Source: Methylobacterium oxalidis (GTDB lineage Bacteria; Pseudomonadota; Alphaproteobacteria; Rhizobiales; Beijerinckiaceae). From it: a stretch of 64,000 bases of DNA. Within the stretch, counting starts at the first letter, position 1; each line of letters starts with the position of its first letter. Made by a program: the position numbers and the translations under genes. The stretch is taken from positions 1-64,000 of the forward strand of contig NZ_BJZU01000066.1 in NCBI RefSeq assembly GCF_007992195.1, in the 5' to 3' direction. The notes under the pieces are model-generated. The model did not search any database. It had not been told where the DNA came from and was given only the letters and a program-made list of their open reading frames with translations. Shown here in pieces: positions 17,430 to 26,191 of the stretch.

Positions 17430-17513
17430 GGCCCCGATATAGGGCATCGCGCCGGGTTTTTCAGGCCGGGACCGGCACGGCAGCGCTTGAGCGCCCTGTG
17501 CCCCGGGCATGGC

Positions 17514-18155
17514 CTACCGGGCGAGACCCGGGAACAGCGCGCGCAGGCTCGTCACGATCATCTCCATGGCCACCGCGGCGAGGATCATGCCCATCAGCCG
17601 GCGTGTGATGGCGGTGGCGGTCTGCGAGAGGTGGCGGCCGAGGAGGGGCGCCGAGAGGAGTGCTCCGGCGAGCAGCATCAGGAAGAGGGCGAGGCCGGCC
17701 GCCAGCTCGGCGACCTTGCCCTGCGTCCGGGCGGTCTCGGCGAACACGATCAGGGTCGCGATCGTGCCGGGCCCGACGAGCAGCGGCACGGTCATCGGGT
17801 AGATGGCGACGCTCGACGGGTCGAGATCCTCCGTCCTCTCCTTGGGCGTCGCCGCGTGCGCGTGGCTCGCCGCGCCCTGCAGCATCGAGAGGGCGATCAG
17901 CAGGACGAGGAGGCCGCCGGCGAGGCGGAAATCGTTCACGCTGATCCCGAACAGCGCGAGGATCCCCTCGCCGGCGACCACCGCGATCAGGCAACCGAGG
18001 GTCGTGCCGACCGCCGCCATCACGGCGGTGCGCTGCTGCGCGCCCGGCGAGGCGCCCTCGGTCAGGGACAGGAAGACCGGCACGTTGGCGATCGGGTTCA
18101 TGATCGCGAACAGGGCCGCGAAGACCTTCGTCACGAAGGCAAGATCGAAATCCAT
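17514..18155 (-). CDS. MarC-family integral membrane protein
   Basis: 213 residues from ATG 18155, with six membrane helices. Family signatures include [14 protein letters not shown] near residue 15 and [16 protein letters not shown] near 120. Despite its name, MarC in E. coli does not confer multidrug resistance; the role of the family is unknown. Upstream frame extensions lack a ribosome site and start in Arg-rich shadow sequence. The length matches the family. It is divergent from the chemoreceptor gene at 18385. Confidence 0.88.
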   Translation of the reverse strand: MDFDLAFVTKVFAALFAIMNPIANVPVFLSLTEGASPGAQQRTAVMAAVGTTLGCLIAVVAGEGILALFGISVNDFRLAGGLLVLLIALSMLQGAASHAHAATPKERTEDLDPSSVAIYPMTVPLLVGPGTIATLIVFAETARTQGKVAELAAGLALFLMLLAGALLSAPLLGRHLSQTATAITRRLMGMILAAVAMEMIVTSLRALFPGLAR

Positions 18156-18384
18156 CGCCCCACCCCCACGGATTCCCGCCCCGGATTCCCCGGCCCGGCG
18201 GCGCAGCTTGACCACGCCCGGCGCCGCTGCGCCAGCCGCCACGACGCGCGGGGCGACCGTCGCCGCCGCGCCACCCATGCACTTCCGGTTGCGTCGTCGG
18301 AGCGAAAGCCAGCCCCGGTTAACGATTGCGTGCCATCCCGTCCGCAATCGCGGCGCGTCGCGCGGCCGCGTCGGGAGCCTGTCC

Positions 18385-20073
18385 GTGTCCTTGAGAAACC
18401 TGTCCATCCGCTCGAAGCTCGTTGCCGCCTTCGCGGCCCTGACGCTGGTGGTCGTCGCGCTGGGGCTGCTCAGCCTCGCCGGGCTGTCGCGGGTCGACGG
18501 GCACCTGCAGGAGATCGAGGGGAACTGGCTGCCGAGCGTGCGCACCGCCGGCGAGATCGACGCGCTGACCGGGCGCTACAACACCAGCCTCCTGCGCCAC
18601 GTGGTGACGAGCGAGCCGAAGAGCCTCGGTACGGTGGAGACCGACGTCCTCCAGCGCGCGCGCAAGCTCGACGCGGTGGCCGTCACCTACGAGCCGCTCG
18701 TCGGCTCGGCCGAGGAGCGGACCCAGTTCGAGACGTTCCGCCGCGAGTGGCGTGCCTTCACGGAGATCGGCGAGCGGATCATGGCCCTGTCGCGCGAGGG
18801 CCGGAAGGCGGAGGCGCTCGCGCTCTACGAGACCGAGGGCGTGCCGCCGCGCCGCCGCGCCTCCCTGGCCCTCGAGGCCATGATCAAGCTCAACAACGAC
18901 GGCGCCGCGGCGGCCGAGCGCGCGGCCGCCTCGGCCTACGGGGCGACGCGGACGCAGGTCCTCGGCGCGATCGGGTTCGCGGCTCTGCTCTCGGTCGGGC
19001 TCGCCCTCATCATCATCCGCGGCATCGCGCGCGGCATCGGCTCGGTGCTTCAGCCCATGCAGGCGCTGGCGCGCGGAGAGCTCGACGCGAGGGTCCCGCA
19101 CCAGGGCGAGCGGACGGAGATCGGCCGCATCGCGGACGCGGTGCAGGTCTTCAAGGACGGGCTCGTGCGCATGCGCGCTCTGGAGGAGGAGACGGCGCTC
19201 GCCCGCGCGGGCGCCGAGGCGCAGCGCAAGGCGGCGATGCGCGAGATGGCCGACGGCTTCGAGCGCGCGGTCGGCGGCATCGTCGGCATCGTGACGGCGG
19301 CCGCGACCGAGCTTCAGGCCACCGCCCAGAGCATGTCGGGCACGGCGGCCGAGACCGCCGGCCAGTCGACCGCCGTGGCGGCGGCTGCCGAGGAGGCGGC
19401 CTCCAACGTCGGCACCGTGGCGGCGGCGGCCGAGGAACTCGGCTCCTCCGTCTCCGAGATCGGCCGACAGGTCTCGGGCTCGGCCCGCCTCGCGCAGAAC
19501 GCCGTCGAGGAGGCGGCCCGGACCGCCTCCCTCGTGCAGGAGCTGAGCGGGGCCGTGTCCCGCATCGGCGACGTCGTCACGATGATCACCACGATCGCCG
19601 GGCAGACGAACCTGCTCGCCCTCAACGCGACGATCGAGGCGGCCCGCGCGGGCGAATCCGGCCGTGGCTTCGCGGTGGTGGCCGCCGAGGTGAAGGAACT
19701 CGCCAACCAGACCGCCAAGGCCACCGAGGAGATCTCCGGCCAGATCGCCCGCATCCAGGGCTCGACGGGCCAGGCGGTCACGGCCATCGGCGACATCACG
19801 GCCCGGATCCAGGAGATCAGCGGCGTCGCCACCGCCATCGCGGCGGCGGTGGAGGAGCAGGGCGCGGCGACGCAGGAGATCGTCCGCAACGTCGCCCAGG
19901 CCGCCCAGGGCACCGGCGAGGTCACGGCGAACATAGCGGGCGTGGCGGGAGCCGCCGAGGAGACGGGCGCGGCGGCCGCGCAGGTGCTCGCCTCGGCCTC
20001 CGACCTGTCGCGCCAGTCCGAGCATCTCGGCCAGGAGGTGTCCCGCTTCCTCGCCACCGTCCGGGCCGCCTGA
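18385..20073 (+). CDS. Methyl-accepting chemotaxis protein
   Basis: 562 residues from GTG 18385, which has GGGAG eight bases upstream. A first membrane helix (about 11-33) leads into a periplasmic four-helix-bundle sensor (about 35-190), a second helix (about 195-215), a HAMP domain ([20 protein letters not shown] region) and a long cytoplasmic signalling domain. The highly conserved hairpin tip [20 protein letters not shown] is present near residue 411. There is no C-terminal CheR/CheB pentapeptide. It probably signals to CheA/CheW encoded elsewhere; the ligand is unknown. It ends in a strong hairpin terminator. Confidence 0.92.
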   Translation: MSLRNLSIRSKLVAAFAALTLVVVALGLLSLAGLSRVDGHLQEIEGNWLPSVRTAGEIDALTGRYNTSLLRHVVTSEPKSLGTVETDVLQRARKLDAVAVTYEPLVGSAEERTQFETFRREWRAFTEIGERIMALSREGRKAEALALYETEGVPPRRRASLALEAMIKLNNDGAAAAERAAASAYGATRTQVLGAIGFAALLSVGLALIIIRGIARGIGSVLQPMQALARGELDARVPHQGERTEIGRIADAVQVFKDGLVRMRALEEETALARAGAEAQRKAAMREMADGFERAVGGIVGIVTAAATELQATAQSMSGTAAETAGQSTAVAAAAEEAASNVGTVAAAAEELGSSVSEIGRQVSGSARLAQNAVEEAARTASLVQELSGAVSRIGDVVTMITTIAGQTNLLALNATIEAARAGESGRGFAVVAAEVKELANQTAKATEEISGQIARIQGSTGQAVTAIGDITARIQEISGVATAIAAAVEEQGAATQEIVRNVAQAAQGTGEVTANIAGVAGAAEETGAAAAQVLASASDLSRQSEHLGQEVSRFLATVRAA

Positions 20074-20091
20074 GCCCTCCCGGACGGCAGG

Positions 20092-20123
20092 ACGGCCGGA
20101 GGCGGCTCACCGCCTCCGGCCGT
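20092..20123. terminator. Perfect 14-bp stem terminator
   Basis: The 14-base arms 20092-20105 and 20110-20123 (core GGCCGGAGGCGG / CCGCCTCCGGCC) pair perfectly around CTCA. It lies 19 bases after the chemoreceptor stop and faces the convergent gene ending at 20192. No long T-run follows. Confidence 0.65.
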
Positions 20124-20191
20124 TCGTCATTCAAGGGCTCTGCCCCGTGCCGCTTCGGGCGCGACGGAGCCTGCCGGGTGGAGCGCCCCTC

Positions 20192-20512
20192 TCACTCGTC
20201 CGGGCCGCCCGAGGTCATGCCGTAGTTCGGAACGGAGCGGTCGTTCTCCTCGGCGTTGCCGCCCTTGGCGGAGGCGTCGATCCGGCCCGCCGCGAAGGCC
20301 GCGCCGCGGGGCGCCCCGCGATGGGAGCGCACCGATCCGGTCGTCGCGACGTCGTCCTCCGGGGTCGGCTGGACGAAGTCGTAGGCGCTCGCCGGCGCGT
20401 CGATGTGGGCACCCCAGACGTTGAGCGTGCGCGACGACTGCGCGAAGGCGGGAGCGCCGAGCAGTCCGAAGCCGAGCGCGAGGGCGGAGGCGGAAACAAG
20501 AACAGTCTTCAT
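20192..20512 (-). CDS. Small secreted protein of unknown function (106 aa)
   Basis: ATG 20512 follows GGAGAAA and begins a textbook signal peptide (MKTVLVSASALALGFGLLG, cleavage after AFA). The mature protein has no recognised domain; it contains LNVWGAHIDAPASAYDFVQP and an acidic, Gly/Asn-rich tail. It is probably periplasmic. The upstream DNA carries repeated ACCAAG elements related to those before the neighbouring histidine kinase, so it may be a target of that two-component system; that is inference. Confidence 0.7.
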   Translation of the reverse strand: MKTVLVSASALALGFGLLGAPAFAQSSRTLNVWGAHIDAPASAYDFVQPTPEDDVATTGSVRSHRGAPRGAAFAAGRIDASAKGGNAEENDRSVPNYGMTSGGPDE

Positions 20513-20539
20513 GGCGATTTCTCCGGTTCGGGAACGCCA

Positions 20540-20603
20540 CACCAAGATAAACATCGAGCAACACCAAGAAATCGTCCGCGCGTATTCGCGGCACAGATCT
20601 TGG
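20540..20603. promoter_or_regulatory. Repeated CACCAAGA elements
   Basis: CACCAAGA occurs at 20540-20547 and 20562-20569, 22 bases apart (two helical turns), and TCTTGGT (inverted) near 20597-20603. They lie 28-91 bases upstream of the secreted-protein start and share ACCAA/TTGGT half-sites with the motif at 20738-20754. Confidence 0.4.
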
Positions 20604-20613
20604 TCTCGCGCAG

Positions 20614-20630
20614 CAAAACCAAAGTATGAT
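20614..20630 (+). promoter_or_regulatory. Motif CAAAACC-N3-GTATGAT, copy 1
   Basis: First of three copies of C[C/A]AAACC-N3-GTATGAT around the two-component genes, here in the region between the secreted-protein gene and the histidine kinase gene. TATGAT resembles a -10 element. Confidence 0.4.
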
Positions 20631-20737
20631 CCTGCCTGCGCCCGCGCAGGGCCCAGGCCGCCGGCGCCATCGCCGGATGCTCGCTGCCGCCACCGTCCCG
20701 ACCCGCACCACGCAACCTGACCGGGTGCCCGCGCCGA

Positions 20738-20754
20738 CCAAACCTTGGTATGAT
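20738..20754 (+). promoter_or_regulatory. Motif CCAAACC-N3-GTATGAT, copy 2
   Basis: Copy 2 lies 87 bases before the histidine kinase start. It contains the dyad ACCAA-ACC-TTGGT, a typical dimer site for a LuxR/FixJ-class regulator, directly joined to TATGAT. Confidence 0.5.
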
Positions 20755-20840
20755 GGCCTTTCGAACGGCGCCGCCGCATGGTCGCGCCGGATCGCGGCCG
20801 CGGCGTGCGGCCCGTCGCGGGTCGAACGGAGACGCGTCGC

Positions 20841-22865
20841 ATGCCCGTGGACCAGTTGTCCGGGGGGCCGGTCGCCCGAGCCCGGTCCGCCGTCGGGACC
20901 TGGGGCGTCGGCAGGCGGAGCATCAGGGCCTGGCGTGCCGGGGCGTGGGGCGCCCCCGCCGCGCCGCCGGAGCCGGGACGGCCGGGGCCCGCCCGCAAGG
21001 ACACGCTGCTCGGCGCCTTCGCGGTGGCGCTCGCCCTCGGCATCTTCCTCGTCGACGCCTTCACGCCGCTGGAGAGCGCGGTCGCGGTCCTCTACGTCGT
21101 CGTCATCCTGATCGCGGCGCGCGGCTTCGGGCCCCTCGGCGTCGTGCTCACCGCCGCCATCTGCATCAGCGCCACCGCCGCCGCCTACTGGCTGATGCAC
21201 GGCCTGTTCAACGGGGATTCGGCGCTGCTGCGCTGCCTCGTGAGCCTCGCGGCGATCGGGCTCGGCACCGTGCTGATCCTGCAGAACCAGCGGGCGGCGG
21301 AGCGGCTCGCCGAGCAGGCGAACCTGCTCGAACTGACGCACGACTCGATCTTCGTGCGCGACCGGTCCGACATCGTCACCTTCTGGAACCGGGCCGCGGA
21401 GGATCTCTACGGCTGGCGGGCCGAGGAGGTCCGCGGCCAGGACATCCACGAGCTGCTGCGCACCGACTTCCCCGTCGATCCGGCGGCGATCTGGGACGAG
21501 CTGACGCGCACCGGCCGCTGGGAGGGCGAGCTCGTGCAGACGGTGCGCGCGGGGCGGCGCGTGACGGTCGAGAGCCGCTGGGCGCTCCAGCGCGACGTCC
21601 GCGGCGAGCCGGTCTCGGTGCTGGAGACCAACACCGACATCAGCGACCGCAAGCGCGCGCTCGAAGCCCTCACCGAGAGCGAGCGGCGCTACCGCACCAT
21701 CTTCGACACGACCCGCGTCTCGATCCTCCAGCAGGACTGGACGGCCGTGCGGGCGGCCCTCGACGGGCTCGCGGGCCAGACCGACCTCGAGCGCCACCTC
21801 GCCGACAATCCGGATTTCGTGCGCCGCATGCGCGCGAGCATCACGATCGTCGACGTGAACGCGGTGACCCTGCGCCTCGCGGGCGTGCCCGACCGCTCCG
21901 CCTTCATGCGCACGCTCGACGAGTTCCTGCCCGAGGAGGAGCAGACCTTCGCGCGCTCGCTCCTCGCCTTCGCGCGGGGCGAGACGTTCTACGAGGGCGA
22001 GACCGAGATCCGGCGGCGGGACGGCAGCACGGTGCCGGTCCTGTTCGGCATCACCTTCCCGGAGCGCCCGGAGGCGCTCGGCTGCGTCCTCGTCTTCGCC
22101 GTCGACATCACCGAGCGCAAGGAGGCGCAGGAGGCGCTGCTCGCCGTGCAGGCCGAGCTCGCCCACGCCCTGCGGGTCTCCACCCTCGGCGCCCTCACCG
22201 CCTCGATCGCCCACGAGGTGAACCAGCCGCTCGCCGCCATCGTGACCAACGCCGAGGCGTCCCTTCGCTGGCTCGCCCGCGACGTGCCCGACCTCGACGA
22301 GGCCCGCGCCGGCATCGCCCGCGTGGTGGCGAGCGGGACTCGGGCGGGCGAGATCGTCGCCCGGATCCGCACCTTCCTGACCAAGGCGCCGCCGCGCCCC
22401 ACCCCGGTCCGCCTGTGCGAGATCATCGACGAGGCGGCCCTCCTGATCGAGCGCGAGATCCTGCGCCACGAGGTGAGCCTGCGCCGCGAGATCGAGCCGC
22501 GCCTGCCGCCGGTGCTCGGCGAGCGGGTGATGCTGCAACAGGTCGTCATCAACCTGATGGTGAACGCCGTGCAGGCCATGGCGGAGACCCGCGACCGGCC
22601 GCGCCGCCTCGTGGTCCGGCTCGGCCGCGACGGCGCGTCCGCGCGCGTGTCGGTGATCGACACCGGGCCCGGCCTGACCGACGAGGCCCGGGCCCGCGTG
22701 TTCGAGCCCTTCTTCACGACGAAGCGGGACGGGATGGGCATGGGGCTCGCCATCTGCCGCACGACCGTGGAGGCGCATGGCGGCCGGCTCTGGGCCGCCG
22801 GGCACGCGGGGCCCGGCACCGCCTTCCACTTCACCCTGCCGCTGCCCGAACCGGAGGCCGCATGA
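20841..22865 (+). CDS. PAS-domain sensor histidine kinase (membrane-bound)
   Basis: 674 residues from ATG 20841 (GGAG 13 bases upstream). Membrane helices at about 54-148 form an MASE-like sensor block, followed by PAS 1 (about 155-270), PAS 2 (about 280-425), and a kinase core: phosphoacceptor His near 458 in ASIAHEVNQPLAAIV, N-box NLMVNAVQAM, G1 DTGPGL, and G2 GMGMGLAICR. It should autophosphorylate and pass phosphate to the regulator encoded next, with which it overlaps by ATGA. This FixL/FixJ-like layout is common in methylotrophic alphaproteobacteria, where related pairs control alcohol oxidation; the signal here is unknown. Confidence 0.9.
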   Translation: MPVDQLSGGPVARARSAVGTWGVGRRSIRAWRAGAWGAPAAPPEPGRPGPARKDTLLGAFAVALALGIFLVDAFTPLESAVAVLYVVVILIAARGFGPLGVVLTAAICISATAAAYWLMHGLFNGDSALLRCLVSLAAIGLGTVLILQNQRAAERLAEQANLLELTHDSIFVRDRSDIVTFWNRAAEDLYGWRAEEVRGQDIHELLRTDFPVDPAAIWDELTRTGRWEGELVQTVRAGRRVTVESRWALQRDVRGEPVSVLETNTDISDRKRALEALTESERRYRTIFDTTRVSILQQDWTAVRAALDGLAGQTDLERHLADNPDFVRRMRASITIVDVNAVTLRLAGVPDRSAFMRTLDEFLPEEEQTFARSLLAFARGETFYEGETEIRRRDGSTVPVLFGITFPERPEALGCVLVFAVDITERKEAQEALLAVQAELAHALRVSTLGALTASIAHEVNQPLAAIVTNAEASLRWLARDVPDLDEARAGIARVVASGTRAGEIVARIRTFLTKAPPRPTPVRLCEIIDEAALLIEREILRHEVSLRREIEPRLPPVLGERVMLQQVVINLMVNAVQAMAETRDRPRRLVVRLGRDGASARVSVIDTGPGLTDEARARVFEPFFTTKRDGMGMGLAICRTTVEAHGGRLWAAGHAGPGTAFHFTLPLPEPEAA

Positions 22866-23530
22866 TCCGCAGCTCCGCCGCCAAGCCGGCCCCCGAGGCG
22901 GCCGAGCCGCCGACCGTCCACGTGGTGGACGACGACCCGGCGATCCGCGACGCCCTCTCCAGCCTGTTCCGCTCCGTCGGACTCGCCGTCCAGGCCGTCG
23001 CCTCGGTGGCCGAGTTCCTCGGCAGCCCGCGCCCCGGCACGCCGGGCTGCCTCGTCGTGGACGTACGCCTGCCCGGGCTCAGCGGCCTCGACTTCCAGGG
23101 TCAGATGGCGGGGCTCGGCATCCGCATGCCGATCATCCTGATGACCGGCCACGGCGACATCCCGATGTCGGTGCGCGCCATGAAGGCCGGCGCCGTCGAC
23201 TTCCTGGCAAAGCCCTTCCGCGACCAGGACATGCTCGACGCGGTCGCGGTCGCGCTGGAGCGCGACGCCCGCAGGCGCGACGCCGAGACCGCCCACGAGG
23301 CGCTCGCCGCGCTCTACGAGACCCTGACCCAGCGCGAGCGCGAGGTGCTGGCGCAGGTGACGGCCGGGCTGATGAACAAGCAGGTGGCGGGCAACCTCGG
23401 CCTCAGCGAGATCACCGTGAAGATCCACCGCGGCAACGTGATGCGCAAGATGAGCGCCCGCTCGCTCGCAGACCTCGTCCGCATGGCCGAGGCTCTGGGC
23501 ATCCGAACCGGCGGCCAAACCTCCGTATGA
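22862..23530 (+). CDS. LuxR/FixJ-family response regulator
   Basis: 222 residues. Receiver domain at about 18-130 with acidic pocket DDD (23-25), phosphoacceptor D67 (VVDVRLPG) and conserved Lys in LAKPF. The C-terminal HTH (about 155-215) contains LTQREREVLAQV and the recognition segment SEITVKIHRGNVMRKM. It is translationally coupled to the kinase gene. Its stop codon lies inside the third copy of the CCAAACC-N3-GTATGAT motif, which fits autoregulation or control of the next gene. It probably binds ACCAA/TTGGT-type sites near here; that is inference. Confidence 0.92.
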   Translation: MIRSSAAKPAPEAAEPPTVHVVDDDPAIRDALSSLFRSVGLAVQAVASVAEFLGSPRPGTPGCLVVDVRLPGLSGLDFQGQMAGLGIRMPIILMTGHGDIPMSVRAMKAGAVDFLAKPFRDQDMLDAVAVALERDARRRDAETAHEALAALYETLTQREREVLAQVTAGLMNKQVAGNLGLSEITVKIHRGNVMRKMSARSLADLVRMAEALGIRTGGQTSV

Positions 23531-23531
23531 T
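23515..23531 (+). promoter_or_regulatory. Motif CCAAACC-N3-GTATGAT, copy 3
   Basis: This copy overlaps the 3' end of the response regulator gene (TGA inside GTATGAT) and lies 87 bases before the receiver-only protein gene, the same spacing as copy 2 before the kinase gene. Confidence 0.5.
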
Positions 23532-23617
23532 TCCAAACTGACCGGTCCGGGCGCATACGGCCTGCGGGGCGCCCGCCATCGTCGCGGTGGCGGCGGCGGC
23601 GCCCGCGGCGAGGTCTC

Positions 23618-23998
23618 ATGGCGGAAGCACCCGTGATCGCGATCGTCGACGACGACGAGGCGGTGCGCGTCGCCACCGGCAGCCTCGTGCGCTCGCTCGG
23701 CTACACCGCCGAGACCTATTCCAGCGCCCGCGACTTCCTGCGCGCCAGCGCGGCGCGCGAGCCCGCCTGCCTCATCACCGACGTGCAGATGCCGGGCATG
23801 AGCGGCGTCGAGCTGCAGGAGGCCCTGGTGGCGGCCGGCCGCCGCCTCCCCGTGATCTTCGTCACGGCCTTCCCGACGGAGAGCCTGCGCAGCCGGGCGC
23901 TCGCGGCCGGCGCCAGCGGCTTCCTGCGCAAGCCCTGCGAAGGGCGTGCGATCATCGACTGCCTGGAACGGGCGCTTCGGCAGCGGGCGGCGACCTGA
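23618..23998 (+). CDS. Single-domain response regulator (receiver only)
   Basis: 126 residues, a lone CheY-like receiver: acidic pocket DDDE (11-14), phosphoacceptor D55 (LITDVQMPGMSG), Thr in VTAFPTE and Lys in LRKPC. It has no output domain, so it probably acts by protein contact or as a phosphate sink for the nearby kinase. It is most similar in style to FixJ-type receivers (ETYSSARDFL). The promoter motif shared with the kinase gene suggests membership of the same regulon. Confidence 0.88.
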   Translation: MAEAPVIAIVDDDEAVRVATGSLVRSLGYTAETYSSARDFLRASAAREPACLITDVQMPGMSGVELQEALVAAGRRLPVIFVTAFPTESLRSRALAAGASGFLRKPCEGRAIIDCLERALRQRAAT

Positions 23999-24165
23999 AC
24001 GGACCCGGGAGCCCGCCGCCCTCGAACAGGCCGCCCCGCCCCTGAAGACAGGCATCTTCGACATATGCGCGCGCCGCAATGGGGGGCTGTTTCAAAAACG
24101 ACGCTCATTCGGCTAAAGTAAAAAGAAAAAGTTGCGTTGTGTAAAATTGCTTAGGGGGCAATTGA

Positions 24166-24882
24166 GTGATCGAAGACCCGTTCCTGCGCAAGCTAGAGCG
24201 CGCAGTTCAGCTATCCGAAGACGAGCGTTACGCACTCCAGAGCTTGACCTTCAACCGCAGGACCTTACCGGCACGGCACGACATCGCGACCGGAGACGTG
24301 ACGGACCGGGTCTACCTCGTGATGAGCGGCTTCGCCTGCCGCTACAAGACGCTTCCTTCCGGCAACCGCCGCATCGTCTCCTTCGTCCTGCCCGGCGACC
24401 TCTGCTACATGCACGATGCGGGCGCGTTCGGGCGGGACCTGCGCGTGGGGGCGCTGACGCCCTGCTCGGTCGTCGACCTCTCGCGCTCCAAGCTCGTCGA
24501 GCTGATCGGGCTCCATCCCGGCATCAGCCGCGCGATCTGGTGGGTGACCCTGCGCGAGCTCAGCCGCGCCCGGGAGTGGATCGTCAACGACACGCGCCCG
24601 GCGGACCGGCGCCTCGCCCATCTCCTGTGCGAGTTGCTGGTCTGCCTCCAGGTGATCCAGCAGGCGGACGAGCACGGCTTCGAGTTCCCGGTGACCCAGG
24701 TCGACGTGGCGGACGCGCTGGGGATCTCGCACGTCCACATCAACCGCGTCCTGCAGAGCCTGCGCTCGAGCGGGCTCGTCGCCTGGAGCAGCCAGCATGT
24801 GACGATCCCGGACGTGGACGGCCTCCGGGCTTACGCCGAGTTCGACCCGGCCTACCTCTGCTTCGAGGGCTTCGGCCCCTGA
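24166..24882 (+). CDS. Crp/Fnr-family transcriptional regulator
   Basis: 238 residues from GTG 24166, with AGGGGG upstream. An N-terminal cyclic-nucleotide-binding-type beta-roll (about 15-120, PGDLCYMHDAGAF), a dimerisation helix (about 125-160) and a C-terminal winged HTH (TQVDVADALGISHVHINRVL near 185). The four-Cys [4Fe-4S] arrangement of Fnr is absent, so oxygen sensing by a cluster is unlikely. The AT-rich DNA at 24085-24160 is its probable promoter. Target genes are unknown; members of this subgroup are numerous in Methylobacterium and Bradyrhizobium. Confidence 0.88.
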   Translation: MIEDPFLRKLERAVQLSEDERYALQSLTFNRRTLPARHDIATGDVTDRVYLVMSGFACRYKTLPSGNRRIVSFVLPGDLCYMHDAGAFGRDLRVGALTPCSVVDLSRSKLVELIGLHPGISRAIWWVTLRELSRAREWIVNDTRPADRRLAHLLCELLVCLQVIQQADEHGFEFPVTQVDVADALGISHVHINRVLQSLRSSGLVAWSSQHVTIPDVDGLRAYAEFDPAYLCFEGFGP

Positions 24883-24947
24883 CCCCGGAGGGCGCCCCGA
24901 ACCCAGGGTGGCGACCGCACCGCCGGCGGCCGCCCCGCTGCTCGCGT

Positions 24948-24973
24948 GAAACTTGATCCAGGTTAGTGCCGTT
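24948..24973 (+). promoter_or_regulatory. Possible EcfG-type promoter
   Basis: GAAAC at 24948-24952 and CGTT at 24970-24973 with a 17-base gap; one mismatch to GGAAC-N17-CGTT. It lies 38 bases before the small gene at 25012. Confidence 0.3.
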
Positions 24974-25011
24974 ACAGGGGGCAGGATCCAGCCGCCCGCT
25001 CGAGAAGAAGA

Positions 25012-25278
25012 ATGGACAACATCACGCTGCAACCGGTGCAGATCGCGAGCCTCTGCGCGGACACCGACGGGCGCATCGCCTTCGCGGACGGCAAGCTTGT
25101 CGCCGTGCTCGTTCGCCTGAGCGAGGAGTTGCACGGCGCCGACGGGCGCGCCGGCCAGTGGTGCGTGGAGGTCGGCTTCGGGGCCTGCGACGTCGGCGTG
25201 CTGTCCGTACGGTTCGACGGGCTCGACGCGGCGCGCCGCTGGATCGCGGAGCGGATGGCGATGGCGACGACGGACTGA
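25012..25278 (+). CDS. Small protein of unknown function (88 aa)
   Basis: ATG 25012 follows a GAGAAGAAG ribosome site. The protein has beta-rich segments (LVAVLVRLSEEL, WCVEVGFG) and a C-terminal helix (DAARRWIAERMA). No signal peptide and no family recognised. The upstream EcfG-like promoter candidate would make it a stress gene, which is untested. Confidence 0.65.
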   Translation: MDNITLQPVQIASLCADTDGRIAFADGKLVAVLVRLSEELHGADGRAGQWCVEVGFGACDVGVLSVRFDGLDAARRWIAERMAMATTD

Positions 25279-25403
25279 AGGCCGGCTCCCGCCGACCGTC
25301 CGATTCGCGACGGACGGCAGATCGGGGCCCGGCCCGGTGCTACATCTCCCGCCAAGCTCGATCCCGCCGGCGCGCAGACGGTGCGGGCGCCGGAGGTGCC
25401 GCG

Positions 25404-26180
25404 ATGTTCCTGACGCACGCGTCGCTGTGGCTGTCGGGCCTGCTGATCGTCGGCGTGCCGACCCTGCTGGCGATGTTCGGGCCGATCCTGATCCGGCGCC
25501 GGATCAGCTTCGCGAAGCTGCGCACCAACAACGAGGTCGCCGGGTTCAAGTTCGCGACGGTCGGCGTCCTCTACGCGGTGCTCCTCGCCTTCGCGGTCAT
25601 CGTGGTCTGGGAGAAGTTCAGCGAGGCGGAGCGCAAGGTGGCGCAGGAGGCGGGCGCCCTTGCCGTGCTCTACCGGCTCAGCGACGGCCTGGACGCGGCC
25701 TCGCGGGAAGGCTTCCGCGCCGGCCTGACCCGCTACATCCGCGCGAGCGTCGAGGAGGACTGGCCCGCGATGGAGCGCGGCGAGACCGCGCCGGGCGCGC
25801 GGCAGGCGCTCGACGCCATCTACGCCGCCGCCCTGGCGACGCGCCCCGGAGACCCTCGCTCCGAGGTCGTCCTCGCCGAGATCCTGAACCAGCTCGACCA
25901 CGTCACCGAGGCTCGCCGCGACCGCCTGATCATGGCTTCCGGCAGCGTGCCGGACGTGCTCTGGCTGGTGCTGGCGAGCGGCGCCGTCCTGACGATCAGC
26001 TTCACCTTCTTCTTCGCGGCCGAGAACCTGCGCGTGCAGACCATCATGACCGGGATGCTGTCGATCCTGATCTTCTCCGGGCTGCTCGTGATCGTGGCGA
26101 TCGACCATCCCTTCGCGGGCTCGGTGCGGGTGACGCCCGAGGCGCTCGACCAGGTGCTGGAGAATTTCGGCGCCTCCTGA
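25404..26180 (+). CDS. DUF4239 membrane protein (bestrophin-like fold)
   Basis: 258 residues from ATG 25404, with GGAGG well placed upstream. Two N-terminal membrane helices (about 8-28 and 48-70, VGVLYAVLLAFAVIVVWEKF), a cytoplasmic or periplasmic helical middle (about 75-175) and two C-terminal helices (LWLVLASGAVLTISFTFFF; MLSILIFSGLLVIVAID). This pattern fits DUF4239, a family distantly related to bestrophin anion channels. Function in bacteria is not established. The gene ends 8 bases from the convergent acetyltransferase. Confidence 0.85.
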   Translation: MFLTHASLWLSGLLIVGVPTLLAMFGPILIRRRISFAKLRTNNEVAGFKFATVGVLYAVLLAFAVIVVWEKFSEAERKVAQEAGALAVLYRLSDGLDAASREGFRAGLTRYIRASVEEDWPAMERGETAPGARQALDAIYAAALATRPGDPRSEVVLAEILNQLDHVTEARRDRLIMASGSVPDVLWLVLASGAVLTISFTFFFAAENLRVQTIMTGMLSILIFSGLLVIVAIDHPFAGSVRVTPEALDQVLENFGAS

Positions 26181-26191
26181 GCGGGCCTCAG
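26177..26191. terminator. Short hairpin over two convergent stop codons
   Basis: CTGAG (26177-26181) pairs with CTCAG (26187-26191) around CGGGC. Weak on its own; the symmetry partly follows from both genes ending in TGA-G. Confidence 0.3.
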
